DNA of 64,000 bases, from positions 1,736,001 through 1,800,000 of the forward strand of contig NZ_AP028461.1 in assembly GCF_033097365.1 (NCBI RefSeq). The letters are read 5' to 3'. The position numbers and the translations under genes are program-made. Source of the stretch: Actinoplanes sichuanensis (GTDB lineage Bacteria > Actinomycetota > Actinomycetes > Mycobacteriales > Micromonosporaceae). Below are positions 7,390 through 16,130 of the stretch, one piece after another; position 1 is the stretch's first letter, and each line of letters starts with the position of its first letter. The notes beneath the pieces are model-generated. The model was not told the DNA's origin. It did not search any database and worked only from the letters and a program-made list of their open reading frames with translations.

Positions 7390-8700
7390 ATGTCCGTACG
7401 CACCCGTCTCTCCGTCGCTCTGATCGCTGCCGCGCTGATCGGCGTCGGTGGCCCCGCAAACGCCGCGGTCGTCTCCCGCGGTGTCACCGTTCCCGATTTC
7501 TACACACCGCCGGCGACGCTGCCGGCGGCCGACGGCGCCCTGATCCGCACCGAACCGTTGCCGCTCGCGCTGTCCCTGCCCGGCATCGACGGCCCGCTGC
7601 CCGGTCGGGCCACCCGGATCATGTACAAGTCCACCGACTCGGCGGGCAACCCGGTCGCCGTCACCGGCGCCTACCTGGAGCCGGCCGCCTCATATCGGGG
7701 CGCCCGTCCGCTCGTGGTCCTCGCCCCGGGCACGATGGGCCAGGGTGACCAGTGCTCCACCTCGCTGGCCCTGCAACGCGGGCTGGTCCTCGGCGCCGAC
7801 GACGGGCAGACCACGGTCTCGATCGGCTACGAGGTGCTGGCCGCCTACCGGCTGCTCGCCAAGGGCATCGCCGTGGTGCAGACCGACTACCCGGGACTCG
7901 GCACCACCGACCGGCTGCACACCTACGTCAACCGGGTCGACTCCGGGCACGCCGTGCTCGACGCCGCCCGTGCCGCCCGCGCCCTGCCCGGCACCTCGCT
8001 CACCCCGAACTCACCGATCGGGCTCTACGGCTACAGCCAGGGCGGCGGCGCGGTGGCGTCGGCGGCCGAGCTCCAGTCGACGTACGCGCCCGACGTCAAG
8101 GTGACCGCCACGTACGCCGGCGCGCCCCCGGCCGACCTGGCCGCCGTCACCAAGGCGATCGACGGCAGTGAGCTGCTCGGCGCGCTGGGCTGGTCGGTCA
8201 ACGGGTTCGCCCAGTCCGAGCCGGGCCTGCGGCCACTGCTCGACAGATACCTGAGCGCATCCGGAAAGGCCGTCCTGGCCGATCTGTCCACCATGTGCGT
8301 GGGTGACGCGATCTTCGCCTACGCGGGCCGCCGCAGCACCGCCTGGACCACCGGCGGGAAGTCGGTCACCGACATCATCAACGCCGAGCCGGTGCTGCAG
8401 GCGTACATCGGGAAGCAGTTGATCGGCACCCGGAAACCGGCCGGTGTGGTCCGGGTGGCGACCGGAGTCTTCGACAACCTGGTGCCGCACGGCCAGGCCC
8501 GTACCATGGCCGCGTCCTGGTGCCGCCTCGGCGGCTCGGTGGTCTACGCCCCGGTGACCCTGCCGTGGACGGTGAGTCCGCTGCTCAACCATTTCGGCCC
8601 GCTGCTCACCGACCAGGGCCCGGCGGTCGACTGGCTGTCCCAGCGCCTGGCCGGCGGCACGGTGAAGAGCAACTGCGGGGTCATGCCGCTGCTGCCCTGA
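7390..8700 (+). CDS. Secreted lipase (secretory lipase/LIP family)
   Basis: 436 residues from the ATG at 7390, with GGAGG six bases upstream. A Sec signal peptide is visible (MSVRTRLSVALIAAALIGVG, cleavage likely after ANA). The mature part has the oxyanion-side segment LVVLAPGTMGQGDQC, the nucleophile elbow GYSQGGGA with its active-site serine, and TYAGAPPADLAAV, all characteristic of the actinobacterial/fungal secretory lipase family (alpha/beta hydrolases acting extracellularly on esters). Four cysteines in the mature part may form disulfides. The gene's last 20 bp overlap the convergent histidine kinase. Confidence 0.88.
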   Translation: MSVRTRLSVALIAAALIGVGGPANAAVVSRGVTVPDFYTPPATLPAADGALIRTEPLPLALSLPGIDGPLPGRATRIMYKSTDSAGNPVAVTGAYLEPAASYRGARPLVVLAPGTMGQGDQCSTSLALQRGLVLGADDGQTTVSIGYEVLAAYRLLAKGIAVVQTDYPGLGTTDRLHTYVNRVDSGHAVLDAARAARALPGTSLTPNSPIGLYGYSQGGGAVASAAELQSTYAPDVKVTATYAGAPPADLAAVTKAIDGSELLGALGWSVNGFAQSEPGLRPLLDRYLSASGKAVLADLSTMCVGDAIFAYAGRRSTAWTTGGKSVTDIINAEPVLQAYIGKQLIGTRKPAGVVRVATGVFDNLVPHGQARTMAASWCRLGGSVVYAPVTLPWTVSPLLNHFGPLLTDQGPAVDWLSQRLAGGTVKSNCGVMPLLP

Positions 8701-11587
8701 CCGGCAGCGTGACGACGAACTCGGTTCCGCCCCGCGGGCGCGGCCGGGCGGTGATGGTGCCGTGATGCGCGGTCACGATGGCCTGCGTCACGGCCAGCCC
8801 GAGGCCGGTGCCCTTGATGCCCCGGCTGGTCGCCGTGCTGGCCCGGAAGAACCTGGTGAACAGCTTCGGGTACTGCTCGGCGGGGATGCCGATACCGGTG
8901 TCGGCGATCGTGATCGTCACCGTGTCGCCGTCGTCGCGGCTGGTCACCGTCACCGTGCCGCCGGCCGGGGTGTACTTGACCGCGTTCGACAGCAGGTTGT
9001 CCAGCACCTGCCGCAGCCGCCCGGCGTCGCCGTCGACGATCGGCACCGGGGCCAGGTCGGCGGTGATCGTGACGTTCGCGGTCGCCGCCGACGGCTGGTG
9101 CGCCTGCACCGCCTCGCGCAGCAGCCGAGCCACGGTGACCGGCCGCGGGTCGATGGTGTCGTGACCGGCGTCCAGTCGGGCCAGGTCGAGCAGGTCCTGG
9201 ACCAGGTTCAGCAGGTGGGCGCTGCTGCGTTCGATGACCTGCAGCTCACGCCGACCGGCCAGGGCCGGATCGTCGAGCAGCTCCTCGGTGTAGGCGGCGA
9301 TCACCCCGATCGGGTTGCGCAGCTCGTGACTGACCACCGCGACCAGTTCGTCCTTCATCCGGTCCAGCCGCTCCAGCTGTACGACGTGCTGCTCCCGCTG
9401 GTCGGCCAGCTCCCGGCGTTCGGTGATGTTCGTGCAGATGCCGTCCACGAACAGGCGGCCGTCGTCGTGCCGGCAGGTCGCCCGGGTCCACACCCAGCGG
9501 ACCACCCCGTCGAAGCCGATCACCCGGACCTCGACCTCGGCCGCTTGCCCGGTGCGGACGGTCTCGTGGAACCCGACGAACAGCGGCCGGTCCTCGGGAT
9601 GCACGCGGGCGGCGAGAACCTCGGCCATGTCGGCGTCGACGGGCAGCACCGAGCCGAACACACCGGTGCCGTTCGGGCTGGCGTAGACCGACTCGACCCG
9701 CCCGTCCGGATGCACCTGCACGGTCCACAGGTAGTCGTCGACGTGCTCGATCATCCGGTCCAGGTCACGGCGGGCGGCGGACAGGGCCAGCGTCAGATCC
9801 TCGGCGCGGCGGCGTTCCACGAACCGGCTCACCTGGGCGGCCACCACCCGCAGCATGTCCAGCACGTCCGGGTCGCACGGCGTCGGCTCGTCCAGGTAGA
9901 AGGCGATCACCCCGGCGCAGCGGCGGCCGCTGCGCACCGGCAGGCCGATCCCGGTGACCAGCCCGGCCCGTACCGCCTCCCGCAGCCTGCCGGGCTGGTC
10001 GGCCTCCTCGGCGATCCGGCTGCTCCACACCTCGGCGCCGCGTTTCCAGACCAGGCCGACCAGGCCCTGCCCGCGTTCGAAGGTGAGCGGGCCGGTGCCG
10101 GTGAACGCGGCCAGGTTCAGGCCGGGACGAGCCCAGGAGCTGACCCGCACCACGTGCTCGCGCTCCTCGTCGACCTCCCAGTACTCGGCGCACGCCCAGC
10201 CGAGCTGCTCCCCGACCGCGGCGACGGCCGCGGCGGCGGCCTGACCCGCGGTGGTCGCCTCGGCCAGCGCCGCCGCGGCCGCGTGCTGGCAGCGCAGCAG
10301 CCGGTCGGCCCGGTACGCGGCGGTGATGTCGTGCATGGCGGCGACCGCACCGGCCCGGCGGCCGTCCGCCAACTGGATCGGCCGGGCATTCGTCGTGTAC
10401 CGGGTCAGCGGGCGTCCCGGCGGGCGCACCACCAGCTGCTCACCGTGCACCTGCTCGCCGGCGAACGCGCGGGCCAGCGGCACCTCTGCGGGCTCGAGCG
10501 GGGTCCGACCGTCGGCCCCGTACAGCTGATAGGTCCGCGCCCAGTCCTCCGGGCCGAGCGGCTCCTCGGTGGCGTCGTGCGCCTCCCGCAGCGCCCGGTT
10601 GAACAGCCGCAGCCGCCCGTCGCTGCCGCAGGCCACCACCCCGGTGTCCAGGCTGTCGAGCAGCGCCTCCAGGAACGACCGCTCCTCGGCGAGCTTCTGC
10701 TGCTCGGCCCGGCGGTCGCTGATGTCGTGCACGAACGCGTGGAACATCGGCCGGTCCCCGGAGGTGTCCACGGACAGGCTCATCTCCACCGGGAACTCCC
10801 GCCCGCCCCGGTTCACGGCGGTCAGTTCGGTGCGCTGCCCGACCAGCACCGACGCACCGGTCTCGGCGACCCGCGCCAGGCCGAGCGTGTGCGCCTGCCG
10901 AAACGACTCCGGGATGATCAACTCGGCCAGCAGGCGACCCAGGGCCTCGGCCGTCGGGAAGTCGAACAGCAGCTCGGCGGCATGGTTCCAGGCGGTCACC
11001 CGGCCGGCGTGGTCCATCGAGATGAACGCGTCCGGGCAGGTGTCCAGGATCGCCTGGGTGCGGGCCGCGGCCAGCAGCAGCTGCCCCTGACTGACCCGCA
11101 GCGCGATCTCCGCCTCGGCCTCCTGCGCGAGATCACCGAGGACCGCGACGTCACGGTCGGTCCAGGCCCGCGGTTCGCCGTCGAACACACAGAACGACCC
11201 GAGGACGTGCCCGTCCGGGCCACGAAGCGGAAATCCGGCATAGGCGATCGCCTGATACTCACCGATCGCCGGATTTCCGGAGAGCCTCTCATCGGTACGG
11301 GCATCGCGTACCACCATCGGAGCGGAGTCCGCCACGACGTACTGGCAGAAGGAATAGGCGATCGGGGTCTGCCGGTTCTCGGCCAGTTCCCCGGTCAGCC
11401 CGCAGTGACTGGCGAAGACCTGCCGGTCCGGCTCGATCAGGGTGACCACACCGGCCGGAACATCGAGCAGGCGGGTCGCCAGCCGGGTGAGTCGATCCAG
11501 CCCGGTCACGACCGTGCCGTGCTCGAGCAGCCCGGTCGCGCGCAGAGCCCGCAGCCGCTCCGGATCCTCGATCACGTGAGCCGTCAC
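8681..11587 (-). CDS. Soluble multi-sensor histidine kinase (GAF-PAS-PAS-GAF-PAS-HisKA-HATPase)
   Basis: 968 residues without membrane helices. Sensor domains in order: an N-terminal GAF of the type that begins LDRLTRLATRLLDVPAGVVTLI (to ~170), PAS (~180-300), PAS (~305-430), a second GAF with WACAEYWEVDEE (~440-610), and PAS (~620-735). The phospho-accepting His is in VVSHELRNPIG at about residue 754; N-box DNLLSNAVKYTPAG (~863), DTGIGIP (~896) and GTGLGLAV follow. It has no receiver domain and no neighbouring response regulator, so it is an orphan sensor of an intracellular or diffusible signal. Confidence 0.9.
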   Translation of the reverse strand: MTAHVIEDPERLRALRATGLLEHGTVVTGLDRLTRLATRLLDVPAGVVTLIEPDRQVFASHCGLTGELAENRQTPIAYSFCQYVVADSAPMVVRDARTDERLSGNPAIGEYQAIAYAGFPLRGPDGHVLGSFCVFDGEPRAWTDRDVAVLGDLAQEAEAEIALRVSQGQLLLAAARTQAILDTCPDAFISMDHAGRVTAWNHAAELLFDFPTAEALGRLLAELIIPESFRQAHTLGLARVAETGASVLVGQRTELTAVNRGGREFPVEMSLSVDTSGDRPMFHAFVHDISDRRAEQQKLAEERSFLEALLDSLDTGVVACGSDGRLRLFNRALREAHDATEEPLGPEDWARTYQLYGADGRTPLEPAEVPLARAFAGEQVHGEQLVVRPPGRPLTRYTTNARPIQLADGRRAGAVAAMHDITAAYRADRLLRCQHAAAAALAEATTAGQAAAAAVAAVGEQLGWACAEYWEVDEEREHVVRVSSWARPGLNLAAFTGTGPLTFERGQGLVGLVWKRGAEVWSSRIAEEADQPGRLREAVRAGLVTGIGLPVRSGRRCAGVIAFYLDEPTPCDPDVLDMLRVVAAQVSRFVERRRAEDLTLALSAARRDLDRMIEHVDDYLWTVQVHPDGRVESVYASPNGTGVFGSVLPVDADMAEVLAARVHPEDRPLFVGFHETVRTGQAAEVEVRVIGFDGVVRWVWTRATCRHDDGRLFVDGICTNITERRELADQREQHVVQLERLDRMKDELVAVVSHELRNPIGVIAAYTEELLDDPALAGRRELQVIERSSAHLLNLVQDLLDLARLDAGHDTIDPRPVTVARLLREAVQAHQPSAATANVTITADLAPVPIVDGDAGRLRQVLDNLLSNAVKYTPAGGTVTVTSRDDGDTVTITIADTGIGIPAEQYPKLFTRFFRASTATSRGIKGTGLGLAVTQAIVTAHHGTITARPRPRGGTEFVVTLPVRAAAA

Positions 11588-11639
11588 ATGAAGTCACATC
11601 GGCCACTCTCGGCCACAGCTAAGCCGCCCGGGCGCGTGT

Positions 11640-11981
11640 TCACATCTGGAAGCTGTGTCGCCCCGGGTGGGTGGCGGGCAGTAGGCAGTCGTCGCCGCTC
11701 GGGCGGTCGGCGTGGTCGCAGGTGTCGAGATGGCACAGTTCGCGGCCATGCCGGTTCCAGCGGATCCACCACCAGCGGTCGCCGCCGTCGTCGGCGAGGA
11801 CGAACGCGGCGTGCATCTGTTCGTGGCCGGCGGCGAGTTCACAGGCGATGTGGTCGGACGGGGTGGTGCCGACGCGCTCGGTCAGCCCGTCCAGGTCGTC
11901 CAGCTCGGCCGTGGTGAGCGTGGTGGCGACGGCGCAGCGCGGCCACACCCAGGCCGCGGCGGTGGTGTCCTCGACGATCAC
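11640..11981 (-). CDS. Small Cys/His-rich protein, possible zinc site
   Basis: 113 residues from a GTG at 11981 with GAGAGG about ten bases upstream. The frame is open further upstream, so the start is uncertain (an ATG at 12056 is an alternative). It holds two similar blocks, CELAAGHEQMH and CLLPATHPGRH, each fitting C-x-L-x(2-3)-H-x3-H, plus a central WWWIRWN and further cysteines. Such C/H blocks are found in small actinobacterial proteins and suggest metal binding. No family function is known to me. It is divergent from the carbonic-anhydrase gene. Confidence 0.55.
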   Translation of the reverse strand: MIVEDTTAAAWVWPRCAVATTLTTAELDDLDGLTERVGTTPSDHIACELAAGHEQMHAAFVLADDGGDRWWWIRWNRHGRELCHLDTCDHADRPSGDDCLLPATHPGRHSFQM

Positions 11982-12123
11982 GCTGCTGATACCTCTCGCT
12001 GACGGTGTCGATGCTCCTGAGAGGGGCCCCCACCCAAGATCGGCAACCGTAAACATGTTTGTCAGTCTAGTTTCAGGATAGGCGGCGAGTGATCGGTCGG
12101 TAGACCGTACGTAAGATGCCTTC

Positions 12124-12756
12124 ATGATCGAGATCGGCGGCCACGTCCCGCAAGCCTCGCCCACCACCTGGATCGCGCCGGGTGCGATCGTCGCCGGCCG
12201 GGTCACCGTCGGCCCGGACAGCAGCGTCTGGTACCACACCGTCATCCGCGCCGACCTGGACGCGATCAGCATCGGCGCCGGCACGAATCTCCAGGACGGC
12301 GTGGTGGTGCACGCCGATCCGGGTCATCCGGCGAGCATCGGCGACCACGTCAGCGTCGGCCATCGCGCGGTCCTGCACGGCTGCGTCATCGAGGACGACG
12401 TCCTGATCGGCATGGGTGCGATCGTGATGAACGGCGCCCGCGTCGGTGCCCGTTCGATCATCGCCGCGGGCGCCCTGATCCCGGAGGGCGTGACGATTCC
12501 GGCCGGATCACTCGTGCTCGGCGCTCCGGGCAGGGTGCGCCGGGAGACCACCGCCGACGAGCACGCCGCGATCGCCGCCAACGCCCTGGTCTACGTCGAG
12601 TTGGCGAAGCAGCATCAGGCGGCGACCGACACGACCTCGCCTTCGACCTCGCCCTCGCCTTCGCCCTCGCCTTCGCCCTCGCCTTCGCCCTCGCCTTCGT
12701 CCTCGCCTTCGTCCTCGTCCTCGACCTCGTCCTCGTCCTCGGCCGAGGTCGAATAG
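12124..12756 (+). CDS. Gamma-carbonic-anhydrase-family protein with Ser-Pro tail
   Basis: 210 residues. Residues 1-163 form the left-handed beta-helix of gamma-carbonic-anhydrase/YrdA proteins, with hexapeptide repeats and the three expected zinc histidines in VVVHAD, VGHRAVLHG. The family usually stops near residue 170. Here a tail of about 45 residues made almost only of Ser, Pro and Thr (repeated SP) continues to the stop. That tail is encoded by a hexanucleotide repeat that also encodes the C-terminus of the convergent diguanylate cyclase (142-bp overlap). The helix should be able to bind metal; whether CO2 is the substrate is unknown. Confidence 0.85.
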   Translation: MIEIGGHVPQASPTTWIAPGAIVAGRVTVGPDSSVWYHTVIRADLDAISIGAGTNLQDGVVVHADPGHPASIGDHVSVGHRAVLHGCVIEDDVLIGMGAIVMNGARVGARSIIAAGALIPEGVTIPAGSLVLGAPGRVRRETTADEHAAIAANALVYVELAKQHQAATDTTSPSTSPSPSPSPSPSPSPSPSSSPSSSSSTSSSSSAEVE

Positions 12757-14153
12757 TCGGCGACGCGGTCCCGGCCCGCGGCTTTCGCCTGGTAGAGCCG
12801 CTGGTCGGCGATCAGCGGCAGCTGCCCGGGCTGCTCCGCGTCGGTCGGACAACAGGCCACGCCCACCGACACGGTGACGGTGATCGCGGTCGGCCCGACC
12901 GGCACCGGGACGTCCCGGACGGCGGCGTGAATCCGGTCGGCGACCGCCCGCGCCCGCTCAGGACCGGCCTCCGGCAGCAGTACGGCGAACTCCTCCCCGC
13001 CGTACCGGGCCAGGACCCCGGCGTCCACCGCCACGGCGAGCCGCCGGGCCACCTCGCGCAGCACCCGGTCGCCGCCGTCGTGGCCGTACGTGTCGTTGAC
13101 CCGTTTGAAGTGGTCGATGTCGAGCAACAGCACCGCGGCCGTCCCGCGGGTGCCGTTCAGGGCGTTCTGGAAGTGCCGGCGGGTGCGCAGCCCGGTCAGC
13201 TCGTCGGTGATCGCCATCCGCCGCTGCACCGCCACGAGCCCCGCCAACCGCCCGATGACCAGCAGGAACAGCACCCCGCACCCGGCACAGACGAGCGGGA
13301 CGTGCAGCGGTGCCCCGCGCAGGTACTGGACCAGCAACGCGGCCGGGGCCAGCAGCGAGGCGATCGCGAGCGCGGTGAGCCGGGCCGGACCGAGGTCCTG
13401 GGTGATCTGCGCGGCCGGGGCGTCCACATCGCGCAGCGACGGGTGCATGCCGATCATGCCGAGCAGCAGCGCGGACGCGCTCCACAGCAGGTAGGCCAGC
13501 GGCATCCAGCCGTCGTCGCCGTTCAACGCGGCGAGGGTGCTGATCGTGTCCGGGACGATGATCAGCACCAGGTAGCCGGTGAGCGCGCGGACCGCCACCG
13601 GCTTCGGGCCGGCGTCCAGTAGCAGGCGGGCGCCGAGTGCGGCCAGCAGCAGGTCGGTCAGCGGATACGCGGCGGAGACGACCCGTACCGCCAGATCGGT
13701 GCCGTCGCCGACGACCGGATCGATGACGTAGATCCAGGACAGCAGCGTGGCTGCGACCGTGAGGATCCCGGCGTCGATCAGGCCGGGCAGATCCCACCCG
13801 GGGGTACGCCGCCGCACGATCCGCAGCAGCACGAACGTCCCGATGGCGTTGGCGGCGAGCAGCACGGCGTCGGTGATGCTCGGCGTCCGGTGCCCGCCGA
13901 CCTCCATCACGCTCGGCGGCAGTACGGCCGCGGTCGCGACCATCAGCTGCCCCAGTACGAGCAGCCACGGCCACCGCGAGGCCGGGCGGTGTCGGCGGAT
14001 GCCGTACAGCATGGCGACGGTGCCGCCGGCCAGTGCCACCAGCGCCAGGACGCCGGTGACGGAGTCGGGCGCCGAGAGGATCAGGGCGACGGTGTACGCC
14101 GCGAGCACCAGCACGGCGAACGCGACGTAGACCGACCACGGGGTCCGCTTCAT
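12615..14153 (-). CDS. Membrane diguanylate cyclase (GGDEF) with acidic tail
   Basis: 512 residues from the ATG at 14153 (a GTG at 14219 is in frame; neither has a good ribosome-binding site). About eight to nine membrane helices fill residues 5-310. The GGDEF domain starts at DELTGLRTRRHF, with LLLDIDHFKRVNDTYGHDGGD and an intact GGEEF, so c-di-GMP synthesis is expected. The RxxD inhibitory site five residues before GGEEF is absent (AGVLARY), so product inhibition is not expected at that site. After GRDRVADY, where the domain normally ends, a roughly 45-residue Glu/Asp/Gly tail follows, encoded by the shared hexamer repeat. Confidence 0.88.
   Translation of the reverse strand: MKRTPWSVYVAFAVLVLAAYTVALILSAPDSVTGVLALVALAGGTVAMLYGIRRHRPASRWPWLLVLGQLMVATAAVLPPSVMEVGGHRTPSITDAVLLAANAIGTFVLLRIVRRRTPGWDLPGLIDAGILTVAATLLSWIYVIDPVVGDGTDLAVRVVSAAYPLTDLLLAALGARLLLDAGPKPVAVRALTGYLVLIIVPDTISTLAALNGDDGWMPLAYLLWSASALLLGMIGMHPSLRDVDAPAAQITQDLGPARLTALAIASLLAPAALLVQYLRGAPLHVPLVCAGCGVLFLLVIGRLAGLVAVQRRMAITDELTGLRTRRHFQNALNGTRGTAAVLLLDIDHFKRVNDTYGHDGGDRVLREVARRLAVAVDAGVLARYGGEEFAVLLPEAGPERARAVADRIHAAVRDVPVPVGPTAITVTVSVGVACCPTDAEQPGQLPLIADQRLYQAKAAGRDRVADYSTSAEDEDEVEDEDEGEDEGEGEGEGEGEGEGEGEVEGEVVSVAA
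12633..12743. repeat. Hexanucleotide repeat tract coding in both directions
   Basis: About 110 bp of degenerate 6-bp units (TCGCCY, with TCGTCC and TCGACC variants). On the plus strand it reads as Ser-Pro/Ser-Ser dipeptides; on the minus strand the same bases read as Glu-Gly/Glu-Asp dipeptides. Both convergent genes run through it and stop beyond it. Because the unit is two codons, gains or losses of units preserve both frames. Confidence 0.85.
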
Positions 14154-14217
14154 CGAGCTGACAGGTCGGCAGGTCGGGTGTCCTCCTGAGGCCCACGGGG
14201 TGAACCGCCGGAGCGTC

Positions 14218-14255
14218 ACCTGACCGGCCGGGCCCGCCGCCCGGACCGGTCAGGT
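14218..14255. terminator. Hairpin terminator after the protease gene
   Basis: ACCTGACCGG-CCGGGC pairs with GCCCGG-A-CCGGTCAGGT across a 5-base loop, with one bulged base. It lies 21 bp past the protease stop (minus strand), between that gene and the diguanylate cyclase. There is no T-run, as is common in high-GC actinomycetes. Confidence 0.6.
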
Positions 14256-14275
14256 AACGCCGCCGAGGAGGGACG

Positions 14276-15814
14276 TCAGCCGCGACGCCACTTCTGGTTG
14301 AGGGTTCCGGCGCAGTCCCAGAGCTGCACCCGGGCGCCCTCGGTGTCGTTCCAGTCCCGGATGTCGATGCACTTGTTCGCCTGCGGGTTGACCAGGTCAC
14401 CGGCGGCGCTGAGCACCCACTGCTGGGCCGGGTTGCCGCTGCACGTGACGATCTGCAGGATCACCCCGTTGGCGGTCGAGCCCCACGGCACGTCGAGGCA
14501 CTTGTTGTTGCCGGTGCGCAGGGTGCCGCCGACCGCCTCCCAGCGCTGTGCCGCCGAGCCGTTGCAGTTCCACATCTGGACCAGCACACCGTCGGCGAAG
14601 TCACCGTTCGGCACGTCGAGGCACTTGTTGTTCCAGTTGCTGATCACGGCGCCGCCACCGCCGCCGCCCGAGGTGGTCAGCGACAGGCCGTACACCGAAA
14701 GGATCTCGTTGACCGGCTGGAACCACATGGTGCCGCCGGAGGTGCAGTCACCCGAGCCACCGGAGGTGACGCCCTGTGCCTGGTTGCCGGAGATCCACGA
14801 CCCGCCGGAGTCGCCGGGCTGCGCGCACGCGTTGCTGCGGCTCAGTCCGGAGACCGCGCCCTGCGCGTAGTTGATCGTCTCGTTCTTGCCCAGCAGGGTG
14901 CCGCAGCGCCAGCCGGTGGTCCGTCCGGAGCGGCAGATCGAGCTGCCGATCGCGGCCTCCTGCGAACCGGCGACCAGTACGTTCCCGCCGGAGTAGTTGT
15001 TGACCCACGGCTGGGAGACCCAGTTGCCGTTGGTACGCACCCAGGCGTAGTCGTTTCCGGGGAAGGACGAGCCGGCGAACGTGCCCTGCGCGACGTTGTT
15101 GAAGCCGAGGGTGGGGCTGCCGGTCCCGCCGCAGTGTCCGGCCGTGACGAAACCGCCGGCCACCGAGAACCCGACCGAGCACAGCGTGTTGCCGTTGATC
15201 ACGTACTGGTCGCCGCCGCGGGTGTCGTACATCGGCTGCGGGCGGGCCGCCGTGGTGGTCCGGACGGTGACTCCGGTCGCGCCACCGGCCTCGGCGAACT
15301 TCCGGGCCTGGGCCTCGGTGCCGGGCGCGGCGGTGATGACGACGCTGTTCGAGGCCGGATCGACGTACCAGCCGTGCACGCTGTCGGGGGCGGCGCCGCC
15401 GCGCTCGTCGAGCTTGGACCGGGTCGCGGCGAGGTCGCTCTCACCGCGTTCGACCAGCTTCGGGACGGCACCCTCGGCGCGGACCGCGGTGGCGTCGGCG
15501 GCGCTGGTGACGGCCACGGTCAAGCGGGTGGCGCCGGCCGGGATCCAGGCGCCGGCGAACCGTTTGCCGAGCTGGGCCCGCAGCCGTTTCTCGACGACCG
15601 GGGCGGCGGCCTCGACGGTCAGCCGCTCGGCGATCTCGTCGGCGTCGAGGCCGAGATCGCGTTGCATGGCGGCGATCATGCCGGGGGAGAGTGCCGGGGT
15701 GCCGGCGGCGGGTTGCGGCGCTGGTGGCGCGGCGAATCCAGCGGCGTAGCCGGGGGTCGGACTCAGGGTGGCGGCCAGGAGGAGCGCGGCGCCGAGCAGT
15801 GCGGGACGGTGCAT
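14276..15814 (-). CDS. Secreted S1 serine protease (alpha-lytic/streptogrisin type) with ricin-type lectin domain
   Basis: 512 residues from the ATG at 15814 with AAAGGA six bases upstream. In order: Sec signal peptide (to about GYA), an alpha-lytic-type pro-domain (~35-190) that assists folding, the chymotrypsin-fold protease with catalytic His in TAGHCGG, Asp in GNDYAWV and Ser in PGDSGGSW, a Gly linker, and a C-terminal RICIN beta-trefoil of three repeats ending QRWE, QQWV, QKWR, which should bind sugars. The enzyme is exported, self-processed and probably targeted to polysaccharide. The leader carries a GAGAGCGCTCTC palindrome. Confidence 0.92.
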   Translation of the reverse strand: MHRPALLGAALLLAATLSPTPGYAAGFAAPPAPQPAAGTPALSPGMIAAMQRDLGLDADEIAERLTVEAAAPVVEKRLRAQLGKRFAGAWIPAGATRLTVAVTSAADATAVRAEGAVPKLVERGESDLAATRSKLDERGGAAPDSVHGWYVDPASNSVVITAAPGTEAQARKFAEAGGATGVTVRTTTAARPQPMYDTRGGDQYVINGNTLCSVGFSVAGGFVTAGHCGGTGSPTLGFNNVAQGTFAGSSFPGNDYAWVRTNGNWVSQPWVNNYSGGNVLVAGSQEAAIGSSICRSGRTTGWRCGTLLGKNETINYAQGAVSGLSRSNACAQPGDSGGSWISGNQAQGVTSGGSGDCTSGGTMWFQPVNEILSVYGLSLTTSGGGGGGAVISNWNNKCLDVPNGDFADGVLVQMWNCNGSAAQRWEAVGGTLRTGNNKCLDVPWGSTANGVILQIVTCSGNPAQQWVLSAAGDLVNPQANKCIDIRDWNDTEGARVQLWDCAGTLNQKWRRG

Positions 15815-16130
15815 GGTTCGTCCTTTCTTGCACACACTTGACGGGGGGAAGAGAGCGCTCTCACCGGCAGAGTCTCGTGATGGTTAAGGTAACTGTCAAC
15901 AAGGTTCAACAAAATATGTCGATGCCTTAGGGCGGGTCTGTTGCCAGGTGTTCGACGATGCGCGAGGCTGTCATCTGGAACATGTTCGTTTCAGTTAGTT
16001 TTCCACGCAAGTCCTTGACAGAAAAAGTTCGATGATGCGTGAATGTGTTCCACCGCGAGTCACCCTGCGGTCACCCCCGACGAGACATCACCGCGGCCAG
16101 CAGCCGCTTCTCTCGCAAGGAGTTCACGCA
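15815..16130. promoter_or_regulatory. 316-bp divergent region between protease and sugar-importer genes
   Basis: No gene is seen. At 15851-15862 lies GAGAGCGCTCTC, a perfect 12-bp palindrome whose GAGCGCTC core resembles LacI-family (CebR-like) sugar-repressor operators of actinomycetes. It is 37 bp upstream of the protease ATG. At 15978-15987 is GAACATGTTC, a perfect 10-bp palindrome. At 16015-16020 is TTGACA, a possible -35 for the importer operon, but no convincing -10 follows. AAGGAG at 16118-16123 is the importer's ribosome-binding site. Confidence 0.55.

Noticed and set aside
8762..11917. A 1051-codon open frame on the plus strand opposite the histidine kinase
   Set aside because: It is rich in Arg/Gly/His/Gln, has no domain, and is the usual antisense by-product of third-position GC bias; the minus-strand kinase explains the region completely.
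15978..15987. GAACATGTTC (and AAACATGTTT at 12051-12060) as LexA/SOS boxes
   Set aside because: Actinobacterial SOS boxes need GAAC-N4-GTTC; here the arms are separated by only two bases, and the genes are not DNA-repair genes.
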